64,000 nucleotides of DNA from CAVSXS01 sp963767715. Lineage in GTDB: Bacteria > Chloroflexota > Ktedonobacteria > Ktedonobacterales > Ktedonobacteraceae. The notes beneath the pieces were generated by a model. That model saw only the letters and a list, made by a program, of their open reading frames with translations, made no database searches and had not been told where the DNA came from. Positions within the stretch are counted from its first letter, which is position 1. Each line of letters starts with the position of its first letter. Position numbers and translations under genes: made by a program. This document shows positions 34,847 to 44,341 of this stretch, in pieces. The stretch is taken from assembly GCA_963767715.1 (NCBI GenBank), contig CAVYFA010000016.1:1178001-1242000 (forward strand), read 5' to 3'.

Positions 34847-34924
34847 GCAAGCAGCGGCCAATCGAACGCAGAGCTGTAGGGCTCATGTGAGACGCAGCAG
34901 AGTCAATGACAGGAGGGTAGAGAT

Positions 34925-36118
34925 ATGTCCTTAAACACTCGTCTTCGCAATAAGAGCGATAGTGACTCCACGGCGGTGATCGCCACATGGATGCGGCGAG
35001 TGGGCCTCCCGCTCGCCATCCTTGCCTGGTCGGCCGTCGCCTTGCTCCTTCTGTGGCTCGCAGGGCACGTGATCCAAAGCCTGCTTTTGCTCACGATGGC
35101 GGCTCTGCTCGCGTATGCCCTCGCGCCTGGCGTGAAGCTCTTAGCGCGTGTGATGCCGCGTTTCCTCGCGATCCTGATTGTCTACCTCCTGGTCCTGGGT
35201 GCCCTCAGCGCGCTGCTCTTTTTGATTGTGAGGACGGCGATCTCGCAGTTCGTCTCGCTCTCAGACTATGTGCGGTTTTTGCTGACGCCGGGGAAGAGTG
35301 GTCAGCTCACGCCCCTGGAACAGGCCTTGAGGTCATTTGGCATCTCCCAGAGTCAGATTGCCTCCGCCCGCGATCAGGTCGTCGCAAGCATTGAAGGCCT
35401 CGCGGGGAGTGTCGTCCCGCTGCTGACAGGTATTTTTGGCGCCGTCCTGGATGTGATCCTGGTGGCCGTGCTCAGCATCTACCTGCTCGCAGGTGGCTCA
35501 CGGGTCTCTGATTGGTTGCGTCAGAACATGCCAGATCAGCAGCAAGGGCGCATGAAGTTTTTACTGGATACCCTGCAGCGTGTCGTCGGTGGCTATATTC
35601 GCGGCCAGTTGATCATGTGCGGGTTCATTGGCCTGCTCGTTGGGGTCGGGATGCAAGTCATCGGTGTGCCATTTGCCCTTTTACTGGGTGTGCTGGCCTT
35701 CGTTTTAGAGTTCATTCCGGTGCTAGGAACGATTGCTTCCGGTGCGATCTGTGTGCTACTTGCCCTGAGCAAGGGGTGGGTCATCGCCCTCATCGTGCTG
35801 GCCTACTTCGTCGTCGTCCACGTGATCGAAGGGGATGTCGTGGGGCCGCGCATCGTTGGGAAGACGATTGGCTTGCACCCAGTGGTCTCGCTTACCGCGC
35901 TGATCGCCGGGGCCGAACTCTTTGGGATTGCGGGAGCGCTGCTGGCCTCACCGGTCGCCGGGGTCCTCCAGGCATTACTGATCTCCATCTGGACGCAGTG
36001 GCGCCAGGCTCATCCCAAAGAGTTCCAGCAAGCGAAAGAGGCCGCCATGGAGAAGGTGGAGGACATCGTCGTGGAGACGCCAGGCGAGCCAGAACCACTA
36101 CCGAAGGGGCCTTTGTAG
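34925..36118 (+). CDS. AI-2E-family (TqsA/PerM-type) transporter
   Basis: The 397 residues show the family's seven to eight helices: LLLTMAALLAYALAPGVKLL near residue 54, VYLLVLGALSALLFLIVRTA, the amphipathic middle segment, and the C-terminal signature GVLAFVLEFIPVLGTIASGA near 265 and VVHVIEGDVVGPRIVGKTIG near 305. Members export autoinducer-2 or act as ion exchangers; which applies here is open. The ATG follows AGGAGGG. It is 78 bases after the permease. Confidence 0.88.
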   Translation: MSLNTRLRNKSDSDSTAVIATWMRRVGLPLAILAWSAVALLLLWLAGHVIQSLLLLTMAALLAYALAPGVKLLARVMPRFLAILIVYLLVLGALSALLFLIVRTAISQFVSLSDYVRFLLTPGKSGQLTPLEQALRSFGISQSQIASARDQVVASIEGLAGSVVPLLTGIFGAVLDVILVAVLSIYLLAGGSRVSDWLRQNMPDQQQGRMKFLLDTLQRVVGGYIRGQLIMCGFIGLLVGVGMQVIGVPFALLLGVLAFVLEFIPVLGTIASGAICVLLALSKGWVIALIVLAYFVVVHVIEGDVVGPRIVGKTIGLHPVVSLTALIAGAELFGIAGALLASPVAGVLQALLISIWTQWRQAHPKEFQQAKEAAMEKVEDIVVETPGEPEPLPKGPL

Positions 36119-36269
36119 GGCGAAGACGCACGAGCCGCGTCAGCACCAGAGCGGCCTTCTGGACCAAAGTCAATAATGACTGGTCCATGAACTCAACATC
36201 CTCGGTCTGAATGGTACAAAGTCCAGGGAGAGTAACGGCTGCCCCAGGTAACTAGGGACCAGAGCATTG

Positions 36270-36785
36270 TTAGCCCAGGGATTGGACCACCTCGTCAGGG
36301 ATGACCAGCACATCCTCCCCGTAGCGTACCACTTGCGAGACTGGAAAGGTCGGATACCGTCCGCCAAAGCGTTCCCGCAGACTTCTCGCGAGTTCGAAGG
36401 CGGCTATCTTGAGAGCGGTGGGCGTGCTGGTATCGAGGAGTACGTTCCCAACGGTGCCAACCAGGGTTCCACTCGCGCTCATCACCTTATATGAGTGCAA
36501 GCTCTGGCCGGAGGCGAGGGTCGCTACCCGTTCGTCCTCCGACGTGCTCCGCAGCCCCTCTTCACTGGCAATCGTGATCGCGTCTTGCCCAATTGTGCTG
36601 ATGTAGGATACTGGTAACACTTTATGCCCAAACATGCTGGTCTTGACCTGGAGTGCATACACGCTTTGAGTAATTGGATCAAAGTAGAAATCATCGCAGC
36701 TCCCAATTTTCTTCCCATCAGCAAGACTGATCACAGCTATACCATGCAACTCCGACCATTTTCTGGTCGACTGGCTCATGTCCAT
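36270..36785 (-). CDS. PRC-barrel domain protein
   Basis: From ATG 36785 (after AAAGGAG) the 171-residue protein carries two PRC-barrel halves: GIAVISLADGKKIGSCDDFY near residue 14 and VMSASGTLVGTVGNVLLDTS near 100, each a six-stranded beta-barrel. PRC barrels occur in photosynthetic reaction centre H subunits, RimM, and stress-linked small proteins. It is soluble. It is convergent with the AI-2E gene and divergent from the gene at 36893. Confidence 0.85.
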   Translation of the reverse strand: MDMSQSTRKWSELHGIAVISLADGKKIGSCDDFYFDPITQSVYALQVKTSMFGHKVLPVSYISTIGQDAITIASEEGLRSTSEDERVATLASGQSLHSYKVMSASGTLVGTVGNVLLDTSTPTALKIAAFELARSLRERFGGRYPTFPVSQVVRYGEDVLVIPDEVVQSLG

Positions 36786-36892
36786 CGAATCGCTCCTTTT
36801 CGCCTGAGTGATATAATCTACCACGCTCTAATTATACCCCGTTTTTCTTTCGGCATTATCGTTTGCAGATTTTTTTGGAGCAGAAGAAAAGC

Positions 36893-37936
36893 ATGGAACT
36901 GAACTGGAAGCACTATTCCCCGGCCAGAGATGCAAAAGTGATTACCACCATCGATGCACACGCGGCCGGTGAGCCGCTTCGCATCATCACGGGCGGGTTG
37001 CCCGAACTACCAGGGGCGACGATACTGGAGCGACGCAGATACATGCAGCGGCACTACGACTATATTCGAAAGGCGTTGATGTGGGAGCCACGCGGCCATC
37101 GAGATATGTACGGGGCCGTGCTGACTCAGAAAGTAACACCTGAGGCTGATCTGGGCGTGCTATTTATGCATAACGAGGGCTATAGCACCATGTGCGGGCA
37201 TGGTGTTATCGCATTGGTAACTGCATTGCTCGAAACCAGCGCGCTGGCTCCAAAGGGCCAGCAAACGCCTGTTAACCTGGATACACCGGCAGGACTGGTA
37301 CGCGCAACGGCCCACCTGAATAGCAGTGGACATGTAGACCACGTCTCGTTCCTCAATGTTCCTTCGTTTCTCTACGCCCGCGATGTTGTACTAGACCTAC
37401 CTGCATACGGGCGGCTGACCGTCGATGTCGCCTTTGGCGGCACGTTCTACGCTTTTCTCCCAGCAGCGCGGGTCGGGCTAGCCATCACACCGCAACAGGC
37501 TAACCAGCTTGCCGCGGCAGGCGATACGATTTCCCGGGCAGTTAACGCGGTCCTCCCCATCATACACCCGCTTGAAGAGGATCTCGGCTTCCTCTACGGT
37601 ACCATTTTTACCGGCCCGCCTGAAGACCCGGCGCATCACAGCCGCAATGTGTGCATTTTTGCCGATGCCGAGGTAGACCGCTCCCCCACCGGCACGGGTG
37701 TCTCCGCCCGCCTGGCTATCCATCATGCCAGGGGCGAAATCGTAGAGAATCAGCCCATCATCATCGAAAGTATTTTGGGAGCCGCGAGTACCTTCGGCGG
37801 GAGAGTAGTAGGGCAAACTCAGGTTGGGAAATATAATGCGATCGTGCCCGAAGTGAGCGGCAGGGCATTCATCACCGGCCGGCATGAGTTCGTGATTGAA
37901 CCGGGCGATGAACTGGGTCGAGGATTTATTCTATGA
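36893..37936 (+). CDS. trans-3-hydroxy-L-proline dehydratase (proline racemase fold)
   Basis: The 347 residues belong to the proline racemase superfamily: ITTIDAHAAGEPLRIITGG near residue 17, MCGHGVIALVTALLE near 101 with the first catalytic Cys, and VDRSPTGTGVSARLAIHHA near 262. The second catalytic Cys of racemases and 4-hydroxyproline epimerases is Thr here (SPTGTG). This is the mark of the dehydratases that convert trans-3-hydroxyproline to pyrroline-2-carboxylate. The reaction is inferred from that substitution. ATG 36893 is preferred over an in-frame start 10 codons upstream. Confidence 0.85.
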   Translation: MELNWKHYSPARDAKVITTIDAHAAGEPLRIITGGLPELPGATILERRRYMQRHYDYIRKALMWEPRGHRDMYGAVLTQKVTPEADLGVLFMHNEGYSTMCGHGVIALVTALLETSALAPKGQQTPVNLDTPAGLVRATAHLNSSGHVDHVSFLNVPSFLYARDVVLDLPAYGRLTVDVAFGGTFYAFLPAARVGLAITPQQANQLAAAGDTISRAVNAVLPIIHPLEEDLGFLYGTIFTGPPEDPAHHSRNVCIFADAEVDRSPTGTGVSARLAIHHARGEIVENQPIIIESILGAASTFGGRVVGQTQVGKYNAIVPEVSGRAFITGRHEFVIEPGDELGRGFIL

Positions 37937-37942
37937 ATAGGA

Positions 37943-38263
37943 TCAGTTCTCGAAGTTTACCGTCACGCGCGGCAGCTTCAGTTGCGCCGTGCGGTGCGCC
38001 CAGGCGCGGATCGCCTGCGCCACTACCTCGTTATCGCGCGGCTCGCGCAGCTTGTCGCGCTGTATCACTCTGCTGGTCATCACCTGGATATGCCAGCCGC
38101 CATTGACGCGCTTCAGCCCGGAAGGCACAGCGACTTTCAACAGGGCAGCAATGCGGGGCGACTGGTTGTTGACGATCTGGAGGATATCCGACCAGTGTTC
38201 ATGCAGTATCGTCGTAAACTGGTCAGCGAATTCATCGTTGCGGGCACGCGGGGCTGGCTCCAT
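37943..38263 (-). CDS. Small protein resembling the C-terminal domain of DNA polymerase III tau
   Basis: The 106 residues (EFADQFTTILHEHWSDILQI, PRIAALLKVAVPSGLKRVNG, PRDNEVVAQAIRAW) follow the pattern of the DnaX C-terminal domain (helix with W/I, then SRxxALL, then a beta hairpin and PRNRELVEEAL). The rest of DnaX is absent. It may be a free-standing small domain, or the resemblance may be chance. Convergent with the dehydratase, with stops 7 bases apart. Confidence 0.45.
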   Translation of the reverse strand: MEPAPRARNDEFADQFTTILHEHWSDILQIVNNQSPRIAALLKVAVPSGLKRVNGGWHIQVMTSRVIQRDKLREPRDNEVVAQAIRAWAHRTAQLKLPRVTVNFEN

Positions 38264-38407
38264 GAGATGCCTCCTCGTCTGACTAGAAGACTGGCTGCTT
38301 CAAGTATAGCATATTTTGCCCGGGTTTTCTGTTCGTTTTATCTGTACATTCCCGCCAATATTTGTTACTCTTTGTGTGAAGATGCACACACGAAGGAGTA
38401 AAGCGCC

Positions 38408-39517
38408 ATGATGCCCGACAGCACCAGGCTTGCGCGCCTGGCCCAGGTTCTCATCAACTATTCGCTTGATGTGCAGCCGGGCCAGCTCGTGGCGGTGATG
38501 GCGGATATCGAAGCCATGCCGCTCGTGCGCGAGGTGTACCGCGAGACCCTGCGCGCCGGCGCGCATCCCGAGCTGCAGTTCGAGATGGACGACGCGCGTG
38601 AAATCTATCTGAAAGAAGCCGGCGACGAGCAGCTCGATTTCGTCTCGCCGCTCAGGCAGCTCATCACCGAACGCTTCGACCGCCTGCTCTACATCGACGC
38701 CGAGACCAACACGCGCCGCCTCGCGCACGTTGACCCACAGCGCATTGCGCGCCTGCGCAAGGCTTACGACCCGCTCGACACGCTCTGGTCGCAGCGCGCG
38801 GCTCAAGGCCTGATGCGCTGGTGCTACACGCAGTTCCCGACGCAGGCGTACGCGCAAAACGCCAACATGTCGCTGGCTGACTACTGGGAGTTCATGAGCA
38901 GCGCCTGTATGCTGGACGAGCCTGACCCGCTGGCCTCCTGGCAAAAGCAGGCAGAGCGCCAGCAGCGCCTGATCGCCTGGCTCAAGGGACGCAAGCGCGT
39001 GCATATCGTCGGCAAAGACACCGACCTCTCGCTATCGATAGAGGGTCGCGCTTTCCTGCCCTGCGATGGCCACATCAATTTCCCCGACGGCGAAATCTAC
39101 TCCGGCCCCGTGGAGGACAGCGCCGAGGGCTACATCCGTTACGCGCTCCCCGGCAGTTACGACGGGCATAATGTCGACGATATCCGCCTGCGCTTCGAGT
39201 ACGGGCGCGTCGTCGAGGCCCACGCCGCTACAAGTGAGGATTTCCTGCTGAGCATGCTCGACATCGACGAGGGGGCCAGGCGCATCGGTGAGTTTTCGTT
39301 CGGCCTGAACTACGGCATCCGGCAGGCCACGCGCAATACGCTCTACGACGAGAAGATCGGCGGCACGATCCACCTCGCGCTTGGCCGCAGCTATCCCGAA
39401 TCAGGCGGCCTCAACCTCTCCGCGCTGCACTGGGACATGGTCTGCGACCTGCGGCAGCAAGGCGAAGTATGGGTGGACGGCGAGCTCTTCCTGAAAGATG
39501 GGCAATACACCTGCTGA
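38408..39517 (+). CDS. M29-family aminopeptidase
   Basis: The 369 residues match thermophilic M29 metallo-aminopeptidases (AmpS/PepS/AmpT type): LARLAQVLINYSLDVQPGQL near residue 9, the metal-binding Glu region FPDGEIYSGPVEDSAEGYIR near 222-241, FEYGRVVEAHAA, and C-terminal IHLALGRSYPESGG and LHWDMVCDLR with metal His and Asp. It removes N-terminal residues from peptides in the cytoplasm. ATG 38408 follows AAGGAG; a second ATG follows at once. The methyltransferase remnant reads into its 3' end from the other strand. Confidence 0.9.
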   Translation: MMPDSTRLARLAQVLINYSLDVQPGQLVAVMADIEAMPLVREVYRETLRAGAHPELQFEMDDAREIYLKEAGDEQLDFVSPLRQLITERFDRLLYIDAETNTRRLAHVDPQRIARLRKAYDPLDTLWSQRAAQGLMRWCYTQFPTQAYAQNANMSLADYWEFMSSACMLDEPDPLASWQKQAERQQRLIAWLKGRKRVHIVGKDTDLSLSIEGRAFLPCDGHINFPDGEIYSGPVEDSAEGYIRYALPGSYDGHNVDDIRLRFEYGRVVEAHAATSEDFLLSMLDIDEGARRIGEFSFGLNYGIRQATRNTLYDEKIGGTIHLALGRSYPESGGLNLSALHWDMVCDLRQQGEVWVDGELFLKDGQYTC

Positions 39518-40120
39518 TGAGCAATCAGGTAGATAGGTTGTTAGCTTTACTACAGCACGCCCGCGCCCACAGCCAACATCGGCAAGTGTGGTTCCTCGTT
39601 GCAGTCTCGCATGCACCTCAGGCATGAGTGGCATCCAGACGGGAATGAGCAAACTCTCGAACCACGTATTGGTGAAGCGCTCCTGACCGTCCCAGGTGAT
39701 CTCGTCGTAGGCCGCCTGGGGAACGCCGCCTCCATCCCGAAAGGCCTGGATAATGGGTTCGATTTGCCGTGCAAGCGCGGTGACCCACTGATGGATGCCA
39801 CCAAAGAACATGGGGCCACTTTCCTGGACGAGGACCGGCATATGCGCTGCTGGAAGTGTGAAAAGTGAACTTGCTGGATCATAGGTAATATAACCAGCGC
39901 TCGTCATAGCAAAGAGCCACTCTCGGACATAACGTTCATCGGTGTGTGTACGCTGTGCTACTTCTGCACTGGTCGCGGGACTCCCTACGAGGTTTCTAAA
40001 AAGACCCAGGCGATCACCGATACTTGCCATGATGGTCGTTGTCAAACCACTGGTGTCGCTGAGTACCTGGCCGAGGAATGCCTGGGTAATTGCCTGTTCA
40101 GTTGTCGTATGCGTTGTCAT
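39401..40120 (-). pseudogene. SAM-dependent methyltransferase, 3'-truncated
   Basis: From ATG 40120 the protein has the winged-helix N-terminus of Rv2258c-like methyltransferases (FLGQVLSDTSGLTTTIMASI near residue 15, SAEVAQRTHTDERYVREWLF) and SAM motif I (LADVGCGRGRAVVKL near 180). Right after motif I family character ends, at about 39550. The frame then runs through intergenic DNA and antisense into the aminopeptidase gene, stopping at 39401. Half of the SAM fold is lost. It overlaps the end of the rhodanese gene by about 23 bases. Confidence 0.78.
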
Positions 40121-41003
40121 GTCTTTTCCCTGCGTCATTTAGCCACCGAGCCCAGATCTCGATGGGGGTTTGTGCCTGTGTACCCCACTGGGCCCACGAG
40201 CCGTCGTAGATGCGGACATTGGGATAGCCCAAAAGGTATCGCAAGACCAGCGCCGCCTCACTGGCTCGGGCGCCGATAGTACAGTAGGTGACGATGCTGC
40301 GCTCAGGAACCACGCCTCGCTCCTGGAAGAGTTGCCGCAGCGCCGCCACACTCTTGAAGGCACCATCGGCGGTATGCAACTGGTCGATGGGTAGATGGAC
40401 AGCACCAGGAATGCGACCGGGGCGGCCAGCACCTGTCGTTGCACCTGATGGCCAGAAGCGCTCACCAGCAAATTCAGCCTGCGAACGGACATCGAGAATG
40501 AGGGGGTTCCCGCTCCCCAGGGTGGTCTGCAGTGCCTCCAGCGATATGAGCTGAGTAACCTCGGCTGCTGGAAGCGTGTAGGTGGACGGTACCGGCTCGG
40601 GCAGAGCCGTCGTCCAGGGCAAACGCGCCTCGCGCCAATCTTGCCGCGTACCATTGAGTACCAGTGCGCGCTGGTGCCCGTAGGCCTTCGTCAGCCAGAA
40701 CCCGAGATAGGGGCCATAGCCGTAAAAGACAATCGTGGTATCGGATGTAAAGCCAGACCTGCGGAGCAGTTCCTCGAACTCGCTCCGCTCCAATGGACTG
40801 TAATCCTGCGCATGGTGGAGGTCGGTGTAGGCATTCCAGAGGATGGCCCCCGGGATATGACCCTGGTCATATGCCGCCCGGCTGACATCTACTTCAACCA
40901 CGCGTACATCTGGGTCGTCGAGATGCTCCGCAAGCCAGGCTGGTTGCGCAAACACCTCCGCAAGCGCCGTAGCGTCGGCCCGCATAGAAATGTTGTCTGT
41001 CAA
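40098..41003 (-). CDS. Tandem-rhodanese sulfurtransferase
   Basis: Two rhodanese domains are visible. The N-terminal one (AWLAEHLDDPDVRVVEVDVS, QGHIPGAILWN) has no catalytic Cys (IVFYGYGPYLGFW). The C-terminal one has the active loop VTYCTIGARASEAALVL. Sulfur transfer from thiosulfate or mercaptopyruvate to a thiophilic acceptor is expected. The start is set at TTG 41003 with AAGGAG 7 bases upstream; ATG 40985 is an alternative. Its 3' end overlaps the truncated methyltransferase, implying they were coupled. A second, unrelated copy lies at 53141. Confidence 0.85.
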   Translation of the reverse strand: MTDNISMRADATALAEVFAQPAWLAEHLDDPDVRVVEVDVSRAAYDQGHIPGAILWNAYTDLHHAQDYSPLERSEFEELLRRSGFTSDTTIVFYGYGPYLGFWLTKAYGHQRALVLNGTRQDWREARLPWTTALPEPVPSTYTLPAAEVTQLISLEALQTTLGSGNPLILDVRSQAEFAGERFWPSGATTGAGRPGRIPGAVHLPIDQLHTADGAFKSVAALRQLFQERGVVPERSIVTYCTIGARASEAALVLRYLLGYPNVRIYDGSWAQWGTQAQTPIEIWARWLNDAGKRHDNAYDN

Positions 41004-41249
41004 CGTGTTTCTCCTTGCATCAACTTCTATAAAACAGTATCGATTGATAAGCGAGAGGAATCCTTCTTGATTCCAATCGTTGACAGCAGTGTACTCAGGA
41101 ATCGCACACATTCCATCAGGAAAAACACAGAGGTTTTTGGACGAACTACCCGGAGATGTAGGCGGCAAGAGCACAGAGAAAAGGTGCTACCAGGAGGTAC
41201 GGAGCGAGACGTAGCGCTATAATCCCTGCGTGATTCCACGCAGCTTTGC

Positions 41250-44200
41250 TCATTGGGTCTGTTTGACAAGCCCTATTTCAACGGCCCACACCGCAATTTG
41301 CGCGCGGGAGGAAAAGGCGAGTTTGGATAAGATGGTGCCAACATGGGTCTCGACAGTTCGGTAGCTGACAACCAACTGGTCGGCTATCTCCCGATTCGAT
41401 TTCCCCTGTGCAATCAAGACCGCTACTTCGCGCTCACGCTCAGTCAATCCCCCGAATGCTTGCTTGGCGATACGTCGAGGTGAGGAGACTGCACGCGTGC
41501 GCGGCAGGAGAGCAGTGGACTCGCGGAGAAAATGCTCCTGTACGTGTTCGTCTGGTATGTTCGCTGCAAGTTCCTCAATGACCGTACGGGCGGTCGAAAA
41601 TGCCAGGTCTGCATCGGTCTCTCGTGATTGGGTCTGATAGAGCATGCCGAGCGTCACACAAATGCGCCATAGCCATGGGCGGGCTCCCTGGACAGTCGTC
41701 ATCTCTTGAGCGCTTCGCAGCGCCGTTTCTGCTTCTGTTGCCTGGTGGAGTGCGATCAGTGCTTCACCGCGTAATTTCGCGAGACGTGGAATGCCCCGTT
41801 GTACGGAAATGTTCGCCGCGGAGGCGCTCAATCGCTGAGTGATCTGCAAGGCCAGGTCTGGATCGCCACGGGCAAGCGCAAGTTCTGCTCGCGCGCACCA
41901 GGCCATGCGCTGCCCCATTGTCTGAGCGGGAGCATCCCGACCGACCTCAGTATTGAGGAGGGCTTCTGCCTGCTCAAGCTCGCCTTGCAAAATCAAGGCT
42001 GAGGCGAGACTTCCGGTGGTGGTGGTGATCCAATGCTTTGAACCAATCTCATGCGAGAGCCGCAGAGCTTGCTTCAGATGGTGCTGCGCTATGCGCGGGG
42101 AAAGAAGATCGAGATAGAGCGCTCCTGTTGCCCAGTGTGCGGCGACCATCCATTGACGATGCTCAAGTTCTTCCGCGATCAAGAGGCTCTGCTGTAAAGC
42201 ATCCAATGCGCGCCTGTACTCACCTTGTGCGCTCAGGCAGAGTCCCAACTGATAGAGTGCGTAGGCTTCGCCAGAACGCTGTCCGATTTCACGGGCGATC
42301 TTGAGCGCCATCTCAACGTCAGGCAGAAGCTCAACGAGAGTAGTCGCGGCTGAGACCATCGTATTGCTGATGGAAAGCGCGCCGCGAAGCGCCAGCGAGG
42401 CCAGACTGGAAGTGAGGCCCACCCGATCGTCTAACTGACGAAAGAGCGTGACCGCTTGCTCATAATATTTCGTTCCTTGCACCAGGTCACCGCCGAGATA
42501 ACTTGCCATACCCAGCAGATCAAGCGTCTCAGCAATGCCGTGTGGATCGTTGAGCTGCTGGAAAATAGCCAGTGCTTCCTGATGGCATTGGAGCGCTTCG
42601 AGCGGCTCTTCCACATTGAGGTGCCAGTTTCCTACCCGGTTCAGGCTGCGTGCGAGCATGGGTGGCTGACCCATTTCTCGTGCGTGTTCGTAGGCACGCT
42701 GGAACAAGGCGCGTGTGTGTGTATAGTCACGTCCCGCCCACAGAGCGCCAAGATCGATGAGGCTCTGCCACTCTGCGACAGCATCCTGAGCAGTACGGGC
42801 AGCGTCCAGCGCCTGTTCGTAATCGCTACGCGCGTGCTCAAAGTCGCCCAGCGTTTCGTACGCTTGTCCGCGGGCTCGATAGATCGCCGGAGATGGTGGT
42901 TTCCCCAGGTGATGGGCGGCATCCAACGCCCGCGTAAAGTGTTCGATGGCGGCCCACAATGAATAGAGACGTTGTGCCTTTTCTCCCGCGCGTTGCGTAT
43001 AGAGGAGCGCCTTTTCCCACCTACCGGCTTCGTAAAAATGGTAGGCCAACTCTGCCAGGTGGGCGTCGTATGCTGAGGCATAGAGCTGCTCCATCATTTC
43101 GGCAATCGTTCCGTGTAGCTTCTTGCGTTCACGCACCAGCAGTTCTGCGTAAACGGCCTCGCGCGTCAACGCATGACGAAAGGCAAACCGCTCCTCCGAT
43201 TCTTCGACGACGAATTGAGCAGCCATAAGCTCTTCCATGAGGGCGAGTAACTGCTGTTCATCGTGTTGCGTTAACTGCTGGAGGAGAGCGAAATCGAAGC
43301 GACGCCCGGCAATTGCTGCCAGGCGTAACACCTGCCTGGCGGACTCGCTCAATTCATTCGTACGCTGTTGTACCGCGTCGTGCAAGCTGCGCGGGATATG
43401 CAGCTCATTGAGTGGCCTGCGATCCCAGGTGCCATCTTCATAGAAGATTTCTCCCGCTGCGATCAGTGATTTGAGGATTTCCTCGACGAAAAAAGGATTC
43501 CCTTCCGTGAGAGTATACAGCAGATCTGGAAGGTCTAACTGCCTCGAGTGGGGGAACGCGAAGATGGCGCGCAGCATCCCGTCGAGATCACTACGCGCCA
43601 GGCGTGCAAGCAGGAACTCCTGAGCCAGCCGCTCACGATCGAGCTGTGTAAGCCAGTGACTGAGATTAGAACCAACCTCCTCACTTCGATAGGTCACCAG
43701 CAGCAGCAATGGATGAGCGGCACAGCGCCTTGCCACGTAATGGAGCCATTCCAGGCTGGTATTGTCGCTCCAATGAACATCCTCGATGACCAGCAGGACC
43801 GGTTGTTTGGTAGCCAATCCCGTGAACCAGCGTGTCAGTGCCTCGAAGAGGCGACGTTTCTCTTGTTCTGGTTCAAGAGGGTGAAGGAGCGGCGGAGAAG
43901 TCGAACCGGGCAGTTCATGAACCAGATCGGGTATGAGTTGAGCAAACTCGCGAGCAAACGGTCCCAACTCCGTAGCGATCTCAGTTCTGGACTGACCAGC
44001 AAAATGCGTTCGTAACAGGTCGAGGAGAGGAGCATATGGGCAGGAACTATCCCCTGGAAAGCAATTTCCCTGGAGGAGTCTGCAGCCCTGTGCAAGAGCA
44101 TACGTTTTCCCCTCGGCAACCAGGCGCGATTTGCCAATCCCCGCCTCACCGCTCATCAGGGCAACCTGACCCTGACCTCGCTTCGCCTGATCAACGAGCG

Positions 44201-44276
44201 TACGAAGAGCGGCCAGGTCGCCTGAGCGGCCAATCAAGACTGGGCAAACGACCGGTTTATTGAATACTGTTGCCAT
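41250..44276 (-). CDS. Large LuxR-family (LAL) ATPase regulator
   Basis: The 1008 residues start with an AAA_16-type ATPase (VCPVLIGRSGDLAAL, Walker A MSGEAGIGKSRLVAE near 41, LLVIEDVHWSDNTSLEWLHY as Walker B). A long TPR region of about 500 residues follows, then a C-terminal LuxR HTH (LTEREREVAVLIAQGKSNRE, VVSYRTVETHVGTILSKLAF). These are ATP-dependent activators. The ligand is unknown. The neighbouring rhodanese and methyltransferase genes lie downstream on the same strand, so they could be targets or mere neighbours. Confidence 0.92.
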   Translation of the reverse strand: MATVFNKPVVCPVLIGRSGDLAALRTLVDQAKRGQGQVALMSGEAGIGKSRLVAEGKTYALAQGCRLLQGNCFPGDSSCPYAPLLDLLRTHFAGQSRTEIATELGPFAREFAQLIPDLVHELPGSTSPPLLHPLEPEQEKRRLFEALTRWFTGLATKQPVLLVIEDVHWSDNTSLEWLHYVARRCAAHPLLLLVTYRSEEVGSNLSHWLTQLDRERLAQEFLLARLARSDLDGMLRAIFAFPHSRQLDLPDLLYTLTEGNPFFVEEILKSLIAAGEIFYEDGTWDRRPLNELHIPRSLHDAVQQRTNELSESARQVLRLAAIAGRRFDFALLQQLTQHDEQQLLALMEELMAAQFVVEESEERFAFRHALTREAVYAELLVRERKKLHGTIAEMMEQLYASAYDAHLAELAYHFYEAGRWEKALLYTQRAGEKAQRLYSLWAAIEHFTRALDAAHHLGKPPSPAIYRARGQAYETLGDFEHARSDYEQALDAARTAQDAVAEWQSLIDLGALWAGRDYTHTRALFQRAYEHAREMGQPPMLARSLNRVGNWHLNVEEPLEALQCHQEALAIFQQLNDPHGIAETLDLLGMASYLGGDLVQGTKYYEQAVTLFRQLDDRVGLTSSLASLALRGALSISNTMVSAATTLVELLPDVEMALKIAREIGQRSGEAYALYQLGLCLSAQGEYRRALDALQQSLLIAEELEHRQWMVAAHWATGALYLDLLSPRIAQHHLKQALRLSHEIGSKHWITTTTGSLASALILQGELEQAEALLNTEVGRDAPAQTMGQRMAWCARAELALARGDPDLALQITQRLSASAANISVQRGIPRLAKLRGEALIALHQATEAETALRSAQEMTTVQGARPWLWRICVTLGMLYQTQSRETDADLAFSTARTVIEELAANIPDEHVQEHFLRESTALLPRTRAVSSPRRIAKQAFGGLTEREREVAVLIAQGKSNREIADQLVVSYRTVETHVGTILSKLAFSSRAQIAVWAVEIGLVKQTQ

Positions 44277-44341
44277 GGGTGGCTTCCCCTTGCAGATCGC
44301 TTCTCGTTGCTCGAATATAAATCATGGTCGTGTTGATTTTC

